A stretch of 7,979 bases of DNA from JAQBFJ01 sp032123435 (GCA_032123435.1 JAQBFJ010000102.1:1-7979), one strand, 5' to 3'. Counted from the stretch's first letter, positions 1 to 6,609 are shown. A program made the numbers and translations. The notes: a model not told the origin generated them from the sequence alone.

Positions 1-203
1 GAATAGCCAAAAGTTCTTTCGAAGAACCCGTTACTGCTCGTCATGAAATACCACGAGCCCGGCGGCTGACCGTAGTTACCCGCGGCATCATAACACCCGT
101 AGTCATCGGTACCATCACCGTCAAAGTCACTGCCGGCATAAGCCGATATGCCGAGGATCAGGACAAAGGACTGGACAGCAGTAAGGACTGATGCAACTTT
201 CAT
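1..203 (-). CDS. Secreted protein with DxDxDGxxD calcium-loop repeat, 3' end cut by window edge
   Basis: Only the first 67 codons are visible; the gene runs off the left edge. The ATG at 201-203 has a good ribosome site (AAGGAAG, about 4-6 bases upstream). Residues 1-23 form a signal peptide (Lys2, a hydrophobic stretch, a likely cut after AYA), so the product is exported. The mature protein starts with SDFDGDGTDDYGCYD, whose D26, D28, D30 and D34 fit a DxDxDGxxD calcium-binding loop. GSWYFMTS and FGYS follow. This loop plus a W-Y-F strand resembles the FG-GAP/VCBS-like repeats of large surface proteins, so more repeats probably follow beyond the edge. It starts 40 bases after the GspM-like gene on the same strand and is probably in that operon, perhaps as a secreted cargo; that link is inference. 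Confidence 0.75.
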   Translation of the reverse strand, partial: MKVASVLTAVQSFVLILGISAYAGSDFDGDGTDDYGCYDAAGNYGQPPGSWYFMTSSNGFFERTFGY

Positions 204-243
204 ACAACTTCCTTGCTTTTGGATTTAAGCATTATGCGACATA

Positions 244-771
244 TCAATTAACCACATGTTCTAATGCTTCCATCTGCAATATGACATGACCGGAGCCCGG
301 CACACTCGAAGATGACCTGATAATACATCTGTCCGTGCGCCATGGCGGTCTTATGTTTTCCGCACCACGTCTGCCGGAACATTCTGCTTCATGCATGAAT
401 TCCATTATCTTCTGGATCGGTACATCGCGCAGGACTATCTCCTGCCGCCAGACGTTCCAGCCTGGGACGGAATCAATAATACTCTTTCTAGAATCATTAA
501 CATCATATTCAGGCAATGTTTTCTTTAAAACATCGGTCAACTCGACAGGTCTTTTTTGGGGCAGTTGTTCAAAAATATTCAAAGCCGCGTTATAACATGC
601 CAGTTTATGACTGTAGGCCTCAAGTCCGGCAAGATCTTCCTTAAATTTGCGTGTTAAAAGAAGAGACGTTTCCTTGAGTTGACGTTTCGTTTCGAATGTC
701 ATACTGATCCCGACAAAGAACACCAGAAGAGCTATTGCCCATAAGAACATTATTTTCCGCTGATCGTTCAT
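244..771 (-). CDS. GspM/PilO-like type II secretion (or type IV pilus-like) inner-membrane protein
   Basis: This 175-aa protein has one N-terminal membrane helix (about residues 6-25), a charged heptad-like stretch (about 27-57) likely to be a coiled coil, and a periplasmic C-terminal domain ending in RPPW (141-144) and GSGHVILQMEAL. That layout is typical of GspM/PilO proteins, which pair with GspL/PilN to hold the secretion platform at the inner membrane. The ATG at 771 is chosen over an in-frame GTG at 786. It overlaps the stop of the upstream GspL-like gene by one base (TAATG) and has AGGAAA seven bases upstream, so translation is probably coupled. Sequence similarity to classical GspM is weak, so the call rests on topology, the C-terminal motif and the neighbour. 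Nearby T2SS genes (gspD, E, F, G) are not in the window. Confidence 0.65.
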   Translation of the reverse strand: MNDQRKIMFLWAIALLVFFVGISMTFETKRQLKETSLLLTRKFKEDLAGLEAYSHKLACYNAALNIFEQLPQKRPVELTDVLKKTLPEYDVNDSRKSIIDSVPGWNVWRQEIVLRDVPIQKIMEFMHEAECSGRRGAENIRPPWRTDRCIIRSSSSVPGSGHVILQMEALEHVVN

Positions 772-2126
772 TACTGTTTCCTGCACGTTAACGTAAATTC
801 ATTTCTCTCATCTGCCAGAACCAGTCCACATTTAACGTCAACCGTGAATCCGGCGTTTCGTAAACAGGCTATTGTGTCCTCGCAAGCATCCCGTTTCGCG
901 ACCGTCCCGCCCGCAATTATTTCGTTCCGGCTTACCGAGAGGGTCTCATAGAACAGTTCTTTTCCTTCTCCTGCCTCTATCATGTCTGTAATGATATCAA
1001 CGGTTGACGGTCCTTCAACGGCATCAAGAAACGGCTGAAGAAGTTTGCATCGTTCTTCCAATATCCTGTTGACAACAGCCAGCGCGTCACTGCCTTTCTC
1101 TTCAAGATGATAGCCGGCAAGATTATCGGCAAGTTCACTTAACACAGCGTTCACATTGTTCTGTTTGTTTTTTACCAGCATTTGAATGCCGATATTTGAG
1201 CCGCAGAGCAGAAGGCCTGCCAATAAAAAAAGAAGGGCAGACCTCATAAACCGCCCGTTATTTTTCCGCGCAATGACAGGATGAATTGCGGAACCTGTCC
1301 GTAAATTACAGCGAAAAGGGCCTGGCAATAGGGCACGAACAGCTATTGCTCTAACAAGAAAAGTACGTGGATTTTCATGAATATCGGATTTTCCCGGCCA
1401 ATTGGAAGCAAGGCGGGCATGCAGATTTGCGACATATTCCGCATCATCGGCGCCAGGCCCGGCCCATACCCAATGAACCGCGCCTTCTGCGCCAAGCTGT
1501 GCTTTGAGCAAGCGATTAATCTGAACATCATCATTGCTTCGGATACCGTACGCGCTCATGAATTCCGTCCCGCGCCCCAGAACAAGCGTTGACCCAGCCT
1601 GATTCAGATGCAATATAACGCGCGGCAAATCAAGTTCCTCTTCAACGCAAGGCAATTCCTTCAAGCTCTGCGTCCACAGCGCCAGGCCGTCCTGATCGAG
1701 AACCATTGGATCCAGCCCGGCGTTTTCCAGACCCTCAAGTTTTTTCCTAACATCCTCGAGCCGCGCGCCAACAGCCAGTCCGGCGCAACCGCCGTCAGTA
1801 CGTTTACCGGCCATGAACATATAGACACAACCCTCAAGTGGAAACGGCATCTGAATATCAAGAAGAGTCGGCAAGACTTTTCGAGCCTTTCTAAAGGCAG
1901 AAAACGGCGTCTCAAGCCATTTCGTAAAACTCTCACGTGGTGACAATGAGGCAACAACAGGTATGCCTTTTTTTATGTCTTCGGCGAACGGACTGCTGTC
2001 GTAATCCACTTCAACGCAGTTAACCTTGCCGTAAGATCGTTCAGCTCTGACCACCACAAGCCGATCCTCCAGGAAGGCTGTTCCGTAGCAAAGCTTTGTC
2101 CACTGCAATTCCGCTGACTCATTCAT
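771..2126 (-). CDS. GspL-like (PilM-PilN type) secretion platform protein
   Basis: The 451-aa protein has a cytoplasmic actin-like half (about 1-285), one membrane helix (about 294-316) and a periplasmic half with a helical linker (about 318-370) and a ferredoxin-like domain (about 385-451). The motif KVLPTLLDIQMPFPLEGC (83-100) resembles the PilM/GspL region before the ATPase-contacting face, and FRCNLRTG (271-278) resembles the conserved NLRxG element just before the GspL membrane helix. In type II secretion GspL links the GspE ATPase to the membrane complex and binds GspM, whose likely gene follows with a one-base overlap. The 68-aa membrane-protein gene ends 9 bases upstream. No strong ribosome site is seen; only an A/G-rich AAAAGA precedes the ATG, which again suggests coupling. 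PilM-PilN fusion is the alternative name for the same architecture. Confidence 0.72.
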   Translation of the reverse strand: MNESAELQWTKLCYGTAFLEDRLVVVRAERSYGKVNCVEVDYDSSPFAEDIKKGIPVVASLSPRESFTKWLETPFSAFRKARKVLPTLLDIQMPFPLEGCVYMFMAGKRTDGGCAGLAVGARLEDVRKKLEGLENAGLDPMVLDQDGLALWTQSLKELPCVEEELDLPRVILHLNQAGSTLVLGRGTEFMSAYGIRSNDDVQINRLLKAQLGAEGAVHWVWAGPGADDAEYVANLHARLASNWPGKSDIHENPRTFLVRAIAVRALLPGPFRCNLRTGSAIHPVIARKNNGRFMRSALLFLLAGLLLCGSNIGIQMLVKNKQNNVNAVLSELADNLAGYHLEEKGSDALAVVNRILEERCKLLQPFLDAVEGPSTVDIITDMIEAGEGKELFYETLSVSRNEIIAGGTVAKRDACEDTIACLRNAGFTVDVKCGLVLADERNEFTLTCRKQ

Positions 2127-2135
2127 TTTGTGTGA

Positions 2136-2342
2136 TTATCTTTTCTTTTTCCTGTCATAGAAATACAGCATAATCCGATGTATAAGAAGCATTAACAACG
2201 AGAAAAATATATATACAGCGCCAAACACCGACAGTTTCCTGTTCCCAAGAAACATAACCGATAAACAGAGCGCTATTCCTATAATTAACCCGCATTGCCC
2301 CAATACAAGAAAAACCATCCTTATTTTTCTGGAGACGGACAT
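2136..2342 (-). CDS. Small two-helix membrane protein of unknown function
   Basis: This 68-aa protein has a basic start (SVSRKIR), two hydrophobic segments (about residues 9-31 and 38-62) and a very basic tail (DRKKKR), predicting a hairpin in the inner membrane with both ends in the cytoplasm. I do not recognise the family. It appears to be the first gene of the operon, 9 bases before the GspL-like gene. AAGGAAATAAGG lies about 9-21 bases upstream of the ATG and provides a ribosome site. Its position suggests an accessory role in the secretion platform or its membrane assembly, but nothing in the sequence proves that. Confidence 0.6.
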   Translation of the reverse strand: MSVSRKIRMVFLVLGQCGLIIGIALCLSVMFLGNRKLSVFGAVYIFFSLLMLLIHRIMLYFYDRKKKR

Positions 2343-2392
2343 CTGATTATACCTTATTTCCTTACTGGGAACGCATTTTTATCACGATAGCG

Positions 2393-2404
2393 GCATTATA
2401 ATGC
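2393..2404 (-). promoter_or_regulatory. Perfect 12-bp palindrome with a consensus -10 box, probable promoter of the secretion operon
   Basis: GCATTATAATGC is an exact palindrome and carries TATAAT on both strands. On the minus strand the box is at 2400-2395, which would start transcription near 2388 and give a leader of about 45 bases before the 68-aa gene. No good -35 box is visible at 16-18 bp, so this may be an activator-dependent promoter, an operator, or chance in an AT-rich gap. Confidence 0.35.
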
Positions 2405-2472
2405 TTTCACCACGCGTCTATTTTTATCCCAGAGCACATAAAATTAAAAGGTTAAAGTTAATAGAGGCAGGC

Positions 2473-2500
2473 TTGACTGATAGAACATAACAGTTAGACT
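2473..2500 (+). promoter_or_regulatory. Probable promoter of the TPR gene, with a nearly leaderless start
   Basis: TTGACT (2473-2478, 5 of 6 to consensus) is 16 bp from TAGACT (2495-2500, 4 of 6). An AT-rich tract with AAAATTAAAAGG lies just upstream, like an UP element. Transcription would start near 2507, only a few bases before the ATG at 2510. This agrees with the absence of a Shine-Dalgarno sequence before that gene. Confidence 0.4.
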
Positions 2501-2509
2501 ATAGCCGCA

Positions 2510-3376
2510 ATGAAAAAAGCCCTGATAACCTTCTTTCTCGCCGCAATGACATGCATTTTATGCTCCATATCAGCGCCCGCCCAGAAGGAAGAACCTGCCA
2601 TTGTCCAATTCCGTAACGCATACCAGGTGCTGGTTGACGCAGATAATGCCCGTGACAGCAGCAATTTGCTGGAAGCGGTAAGATTATATAAACAGGCGAC
2701 CATGCTTTACAAGCATCTGTCCGAAGCATATCCCGACTGGCAACCGGGTGTCGTCAAGTTTCGCACTATTTACTGTAACAATCAGCTTGATTCAGCGCTG
2801 AAAAAAATAGACTTGTCCGATAAAAATTCACTAACCGGACAAACCAGTGGTTCCGCCAGAGAAGATAATCCTATGGCCGCCATTATTGAAATGAAAAGTG
2901 CTCGTGAAAAAAACGAACAGACACTGGTTGATTTAAGGGATCGGGCTAAAACCCTTCTGTTGAAAGGAAAGTCGACGGAAGCGCGCACGCTTCTGATGAC
3001 AGCCTTGAAAATCGATCCTGACGACAGCACCATACGTCTGTTGATCAGTATTGCACAGTGTGACGCCGGCAATTTCGCCGATGCTGTGTTCATCCTTAAA
3101 CAGATTCTGGATGAAGATCCGTCCAGTGCCAACGCACATCTCGCTCTTGGCACGGCATACTTCGGGCTCGGCAGATTTGCTGACGCAGAACAGGAAATAA
3201 AACGGGCCCTGGCCATCAATCCCAGGCTCGCAGCTGCCCATTACGATCTCGCCCAGGTAATGCTGCTTACAACGCCTCGTGACATCAATGCCGCCCGTCA
3301 ATATTACAAAAGCGCTGTTGCTCTAGGCTGTAAACGCGATAAGGATTTTGAACGACAGTTGAGGGCGGATAAATAA
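2510..3376 (+). CDS. Secreted tetratricopeptide-repeat protein
   Basis: The 288-aa protein has a signal peptide (MKK, hydrophobic to about residue 22, likely cut after APA at 24). There is no convincing lipobox, so it is probably a soluble periplasmic protein. Residues 30-100 form a helical repeat-like region containing AYPDWQPGVVKFR (73-85), a motif I associate with TPR proteins of the PVC group. After a polar linker (about 103-125), four TPR-like units follow at about 139-170, 171-204, 205-238 and 239-272, with typical A/G/Y and P positions (LALGTAYFGLGRFADAEQ; ALAINP). TPRs bind other proteins, so a role in envelope complex assembly is likely; the partner is unknown. It is transcribed divergently from the secretion operon and may be functionally linked. 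No ribosome site is visible before the ATG. Confidence 0.8.
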   Translation: MKKALITFFLAAMTCILCSISAPAQKEEPAIVQFRNAYQVLVDADNARDSSNLLEAVRLYKQATMLYKHLSEAYPDWQPGVVKFRTIYCNNQLDSALKKIDLSDKNSLTGQTSGSAREDNPMAAIIEMKSAREKNEQTLVDLRDRAKTLLLKGKSTEARTLLMTALKIDPDDSTIRLLISIAQCDAGNFADAVFILKQILDEDPSSANAHLALGTAYFGLGRFADAEQEIKRALAINPRLAAAHYDLAQVMLLTTPRDINAARQYYKSAVALGCKRDKDFERQLRADK

Positions 3377-3391
3377 GTTGTCCTATCCATG

Positions 3392-3419
3392 TTGACAGAA
3401 TCAAATCCTTTCCTTTAAT
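3392..3419 (+). promoter_or_regulatory. Strong consensus promoter of the broken tRNA gene
   Basis: A perfect TTGACA (3392-3397) is 16 bp from TTTAAT (3414-3419, 5 of 6). Transcription would start around 3426, about 10 bases before the tRNA 5' end. The promoter looks intact although the tRNA gene it served is truncated. Confidence 0.6.
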
Positions 3420-3436
3420 CTGTGCAATTATCACAT

Positions 3437-3475
3437 GGCGGTGCAGCTCAGTTGGTTAGAGCAGCGGAATCATAA
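3437..3475 (+). pseudogene. 5' half of a tRNA-Met (CAU anticodon) gene, truncated at the anticodon loop
   Basis: The order is: acceptor strand GGCGGTG (3437-3443), two linker bases CA, D stem GCTC, D loop AGTTGGTTA, D stem GAGC, base 26 A, anticodon 5' strand GCGGA (3464-3468), and loop ATCATAA (3469-3475) with CAT at 34-36. The expected 3' strand TCCGC is replaced by AATGC, and no variable loop, T arm or CACCGCC acceptor strand follows. I found no separate 3' half in the window. Position 8 is C instead of the nearly invariant T, a sign of decay. A CAU anticodon could also mean an Ile-CAU (lysidine) tRNA, but the 5' half resembles elongator Met. Confidence 0.8.
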
Positions 3476-3479
3476 AATG

Positions 3480-3500
3480 CGTAGATAATTTACGTTTTCT
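3480..3500 (+). terminator. Weak hairpin with a T-rich tail just after the tRNA break
   Basis: CGTAGA and TTTACG pair as six base pairs (one G-T) around a TAA loop at 3480-3494, followed by TTTTCT. The stem is AT-rich, so termination would be inefficient. If active, it would end a transcript of about 70 bases that starts at the tRNA promoter. Confidence 0.3.
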
Positions 3501-3554
3501 TTCTAACGTTTCTGTTATTCAACCATTATCGCACTGGACATCAATGGACAGTTT

Positions 3555-3597
3555 GCCTAACCCGAATATTGCATGAAACCCAGCAAGAATGTTGGGC
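3555..3597 (-). repeat. Short attC-like inverted site (possible integron cassette recombination site)
   Basis: Read on the minus strand, the site begins with GCCCAAC (fits R'' RYYYAAC) and ends with GTTAGGC (fits R' GTTRRRY). The two pair over seven positions with one G-T. An inner TTGC/GCAA pairing at an L-box-like distance is also present. It lies 218 bases after the stop of the flippase-propeller gene in that gene's direction, as expected for a cassette attC. At 43 bp it is shorter than typical attC sites (about 57-141 bp) and the inner stem is poor. Confidence 0.35.
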
Positions 3598-3815
3598 AAG
3601 TAATATAGCTACAGGACATTACGACTGTAAATGCACCTAAACATGAATGTGCAATTTGCCGTTATGGTTTTCGGGAGAAAAAACTTGCTGGTTTTCACCT
3701 GAAGGCCAGCTGATAACATGGCATCTGCTTTGTTGCGAAAGGTTTGCAGTATGTTATACAGCTTCACCTTGCGACGCCGTGCATCAGCCATGTTCGAACT
3801 GGTGCAATATCCAAG
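3598..3815. other. Intergenic stretch without a recognisable gene
   Basis: No convincing coding region, tRNA 3' half, terminator or integrase fragment is visible between the attC-like site and the stop of the flippase-propeller gene. A short GCTGG/CCAGC inverted repeat (near 3690-3711) is unremarkable. Open frames here have atypical composition and overlap the following gene. Confidence 0.5.
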
Positions 3816-5852
3816 CTAAGGTAACACTTTGGGCCACCGGTTATTGTAGCCATCAAATGTCACGCGAGCCACCTTTCCATTACCCAGGTTCTTGGCAAAT
3901 ATCTGATAGTTCGAAGTCTCGTGGTCATGCTGTTTCGGCGGGCAGGCACTCCACAGAAGGAAGCGCCCATCCGGGGAAATACCGGAAAAGTATTCATGTC
4001 CCCACGGAGCAGCACTGTCATGGAATACCTCCTTGGAATCATTTGACATATCATATCGGAATATGCCCGTTCGCTCTTTGGTTTCGCGTTCGCGGATCCA
4101 GATAATATGAGCGCTGTCCGGAAACCAGCTGGGCTCACAGCCGTCACCGACATGCACGGCCTTGCCGTTCTCCAATTCGACTGCCCATGAGTTCCATCCT
4201 TCGCCTTTGTTCGATATAAAGGCCACCCAGCGCCCATCCGGGGAAACACGCGGCTTGACAATCTTGTATTTCTCAAACCCTTTCCTGCTACAGGGAAACA
4301 CTTCGCGCTCATTAGAGCCGTCGGCATCGACAGCCATCACGAGACACCTGTTCCGTTCAAAGTACACGGTCACGCCGTCGCCACTGAATGTGGGGAACGT
4401 TCCGTCTTGCGCCACCTTACGTGCATCGCTACCATCACGCCGGCATATCCAGATGTCACTGGGCGAGTTCCTGGACGGTGACATCGCCCGCGCGAACACG
4501 ATCCACTTGCCGTCCGGGGATGGGTCCGGGTATATGTCGCTCTGTTCGCTGTCATAGATAGACTGGATATCACTGCCGTCAGATGCCATCGAAAATATCC
4601 CGAACGTACCTGACCTGTTCGAGTCAAAGAGTATCCTTCTATCCAATTCAAGATCCATCAGGATCCTTTTTTCCGCCGCATTCGGTCCGACAACTTCTTC
4701 GAATACTGTTTTGCATGTAAGCGCGTAATAGCCGCCAAGCGCGCAAGCCACCGTTACCAGGACGAGAGCTGCAATCCTGCCGTAGAACATATACGGTTTC
4801 GACGCCTTGCGCTCTCCCCTCTTTTCTACTGCCTTTCGCTGAAAGTACGGTATCAGCAATGCGAGTACAGCGCCAACGCCGAGCGAATAGCCATAGAGCT
4901 GGGTTATAAGATGGTGAGAGATGCTTGTGAGGTCCGCTATCCGAGCGGGAAATCCCAGCATTCCGAAGACCGCTGCCCACACTCCTTCGTAGGCGCCGAA
5001 CCCGGCAATTCCAGAAATCGGCAGGCTTGCCGCCAGTTCCGAGGAGCAGATTGCGAGAAACACTCTCGGCACTTTGAGCTCACCCCAGCCATACCCAAGC
5101 GGATTGAGAAGCGCAAACACCAAAACATAGAGCGCGCCATACTTTGCAAGTCTCACGAACATGGAAAGAACCAGGAGCCGACCGTATATTCCCGCGCGCC
5201 TCGCTGCCACCACCTGGCCGCCAACATTGGCTAGCGACTCGCTGGACTTCAGGCGCGCCTTTTTCGGAAGGAAAGGAAAACATCTTACGATAACGGCTGC
5301 CAGGTTCGCCACCTGTGGTAAGAGCCACAACGCAACTACTGAGCCCGCCAGCAGTGCCGCCGCCACGCTGAGGAGTATGGGCACAGATAACCCCACCGAT
5401 GCACCGACAAACAGCACTGCCAGTGCCACCATCGGTACCAAGGCAATAATATCAAAAACGAATGCGAGCGCAAAACTCGAGGCCGCTGGTCCAAAGGGAA
5501 TACCAAGGCGCGTATTGACCAAGTACACGTAGACTACCGTGCCAAGCCTCGCAGGGAGCAGGTCTGAAAAGAAATTCCGCACAAGCACCACTAGGAACAA
5601 CGCTGCTCGGCTTACAGAATAACCTGAAGTATTGAGGAGCAGATCATAACGCCAAGTCCGAAAAATGGTCATGGTCATGGACAAAAGGAAGAACATCCAG
5701 ATTCCGCGTTGGTCCATGTTCTTAATCGCGTTGACCACGTCACGTACGGATACATTTCTGAACAGGTACCCAAAGACCCCTATAGTCACAAGGACACTGA
5801 AGACGAGGTATATTGCCTGTTTTGTTCTGCTTTTCGCCATTTTCAGTACCAT
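3816..5852 (-). CDS. Flippase-like (LPG synthase TM-type) membrane domain fused to a TolB/PD40-like propeller
   Basis: The 678-aa protein has two parts. Residues 10-340 form a multi-helix domain of the lysylphosphatidylglycerol synthase TM / flippase-like family (UPF0104, AglD2-like), recognisable from RNFFSDLLPARLGTVVYVYL (92-111) and LPISGIAGFGAYEGVWA (277-293). Such domains are linked to lipid or lipid-linked sugar transfer across the membrane. A basic loop (339-353) and a further helix (about 359-379) lead to residues 400-678, predicted outside the cytoplasm, with PD40 strands such as DPSPDGKWIVFAR (443-455), RVSPDGRWVAFISN (535-548) and GISPDGRFLLWSA (624-636), as in TolB. No LPG synthase catalytic domain is present, so lysyl transfer is not claimed. 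ATG at 5852 and in-frame ATG at 5840 are both possible; neither has a clear ribosome site. It follows the 191-aa secreted gene by 45 bases. Confidence 0.85.
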   Translation of the reverse strand: MVLKMAKSRTKQAIYLVFSVLVTIGVFGYLFRNVSVRDVVNAIKNMDQRGIWMFFLLSMTMTIFRTWRYDLLLNTSGYSVSRAALFLVVLVRNFFSDLLPARLGTVVYVYLVNTRLGIPFGPAASSFALAFVFDIIALVPMVALAVLFVGASVGLSVPILLSVAAALLAGSVVALWLLPQVANLAAVIVRCFPFLPKKARLKSSESLANVGGQVVAARRAGIYGRLLVLSMFVRLAKYGALYVLVFALLNPLGYGWGELKVPRVFLAICSSELAASLPISGIAGFGAYEGVWAAVFGMLGFPARIADLTSISHHLITQLYGYSLGVGAVLALLIPYFQRKAVEKRGERKASKPYMFYGRIAALVLVTVACALGGYYALTCKTVFEEVVGPNAAEKRILMDLELDRRILFDSNRSGTFGIFSMASDGSDIQSIYDSEQSDIYPDPSPDGKWIVFARAMSPSRNSPSDIWICRRDGSDARKVAQDGTFPTFSGDGVTVYFERNRCLVMAVDADGSNEREVFPCSRKGFEKYKIVKPRVSPDGRWVAFISNKGEGWNSWAVELENGKAVHVGDGCEPSWFPDSAHIIWIRERETKERTGIFRYDMSNDSKEVFHDSAAPWGHEYFSGISPDGRFLLWSACPPKQHDHETSNYQIFAKNLGNGKVARVTFDGYNNRWPKVLP

Positions 5853-5874
5853 GCGAATAATTTGTAGATGATAC

Positions 5875-5885
5875 GCCTAACCCGA
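5875..5885 (-). repeat. Second copy of the GTTAGGC-containing core, 22 bases upstream of the flippase-propeller start
   Basis: GCCTAACCCGA here is identical to 3555-3565 in the same orientation, 2320 bp away. In the gene's direction it reads TCGGGTTAGGC, so both contain the integron R' core GTTAGGC. One copy is just before the start codon and the other after the stop, like the two borders of a cassette. No matching RYYYAAC partner was found upstream within about 100 bases, so this second site is not a complete attC. Confidence 0.35.
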
Positions 5886-5897
5886 CCTTCACAGATA

Positions 5898-6473
5898 TTA
5901 GCGTCCGATGCCATTGTTTTCGAATCGGTTCTTTGTCGTGACGCTCAGAGGTGTTTCTTCTTCGACCATATGGTACAACTCACCACGAAACTGGTCCGAC
6001 ATCTCATTTCTGAATGCCACCATGAAGTCAGGTCGATCGGCAAGCATGCGCCGTGTATAGGTCCTCTTGCCGTCTTGCACGGTATTGGTTACGGCTATCT
6101 TGTCCAACAGCTTGAGTTCAGCAGTCCCAACGAGCACAGTGTTCGTTTCAACTCTGACAACCGGGCCATACCATGCAGGCTGCTTCTGATGTATTCCCAT
6201 GTGCGGCTTCTGCACATACTCGTGATCCTTGTCACACTCGCCGTTCACCACGTGGACGCCACCATTTTTGTCTTCTCCAAGGAGAATGCGTTTGAACAGA
6301 CAGACCCGATCAGCCTTGTTTGTCTGGAAGTATCGCGTTGTGAACCTGGTAACCACCCACGTCCCTGGTGCATGACCTTGCCATTCTCCGTGAGTCGGCA
6401 CGTGAAGCTCGTTGCCCACGGCTAACGTCGCCAAGAAAAGCAGCAGAATGTTTGATATGACTGCAGATTCCAT
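5898..6473 (-). CDS. Secreted hypothetical protein, possibly lipocalin-like
   Basis: The 191-aa protein starts at the only usable ATG (6471-6473); an in-frame stop lies 15 bases upstream. An AGGA is present but only one or two bases from the ATG, so initiation may be weak. Residues 1-20 are hydrophobic and resemble a signal peptide, though without the usual positive charge. The mature part has EWQGHAPGTWVVTRFTTRY (30-48), a GxW-strand start reminiscent of lipocalin-like barrel proteins, and later DGKRTYTRRMLADRPDFMV (134-152), compatible with further beta strands. I do not recognise a named family. It precedes the flippase-propeller gene by 45 bases on the same strand, so they may be co-transcribed. 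The opposite strand also has a long open frame (5868-6425), but it lacks any recognisable protein feature. Confidence 0.6.
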   Translation of the reverse strand: MESAVISNILLLFLATLAVGNELHVPTHGEWQGHAPGTWVVTRFTTRYFQTNKADRVCLFKRILLGEDKNGGVHVVNGECDKDHEYVQKPHMGIHQKQPAWYGPVVRVETNTVLVGTAELKLLDKIAVTNTVQDGKRTYTRRMLADRPDFMVAFRNEMSDQFRGELYHMVEEETPLSVTTKNRFENNGIGR

Positions 6474-6504
6474 ATCCTGTGCAGATTACCAGATCGGGGT
6501 TCCA

Positions 6505-6518
6505 AAGTCCATGGATTT
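6505..6518. promoter_or_regulatory. Near-perfect 14-bp palindrome upstream of the 191-aa gene
   Basis: AAGTCCATGGATTT is symmetric except for one G-T position, with a perfect TCCATGGA core. It is 32 bases upstream of the 191-aa gene's ATG, a position suited to an operator. No regulator is known, so this is only a candidate. Confidence 0.25.
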
Positions 6519-6549
6519 GCCCTTAGGCGGATGAACATACGCACCAACA

Positions 6550-6609
6550 TGTTACTTGGAGAAGAATGACAGACAGTACACTCAGCGTGTTCCATTGCTC
6601 CAAGTAACA
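6550..6609. repeat. 60-bp inverted repeat with perfect 12-bp arms
   Basis: TGTTACTTGGAG (6550-6561) and CTCCAAGTAACA (6598-6609) are exact reverse complements separated by 36 bases. Symmetry partly continues outward. No T-run follows on either strand, so a terminator is unlikely. It could be an operator pair, a recombination site or the relic of a small element. Confidence 0.7.

Noticed and set aside
769..786. GTG at 784-786 as an earlier start of the GspM-like gene
   Set aside because: The ATG at 769-771 forms a TAATG overlap with the previous stop and has AGGAAA at a good distance; the GTG itself overlaps that ribosome site.
2343..2351. TATAAT immediately upstream of the 68-aa gene's ATG as a promoter
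   Set aside because: On the minus strand it ends three bases before the ATG, so transcription would begin inside the gene.
3437..3840. tRNA interrupted by an intron (group I) instead of truncated
   Set aside because: No T arm or CACCGCC acceptor strand is found downstream in the window, and no intron core features were seen.
3647..4105. Plus-strand open frame of 152 codons
   Set aside because: It overlaps the end of the flippase-propeller gene on the other strand, is rich in Cys, Trp and His, and has no recognisable domain or ribosome site.
5868..6425. Plus-strand open frame of 185 codons antisense to the secreted 191-aa gene
   Set aside because: It lacks a signal peptide or domain, has a Cys/His-rich composition, and would span the attC-like core. 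The minus-strand frame has a signal-peptide-like start and strand-like motifs.
6521..6530. CTTAGGC as another cassette border
   Set aside because: The first core base is C instead of G, and the orientation is opposite to the two GTTAGGC copies.
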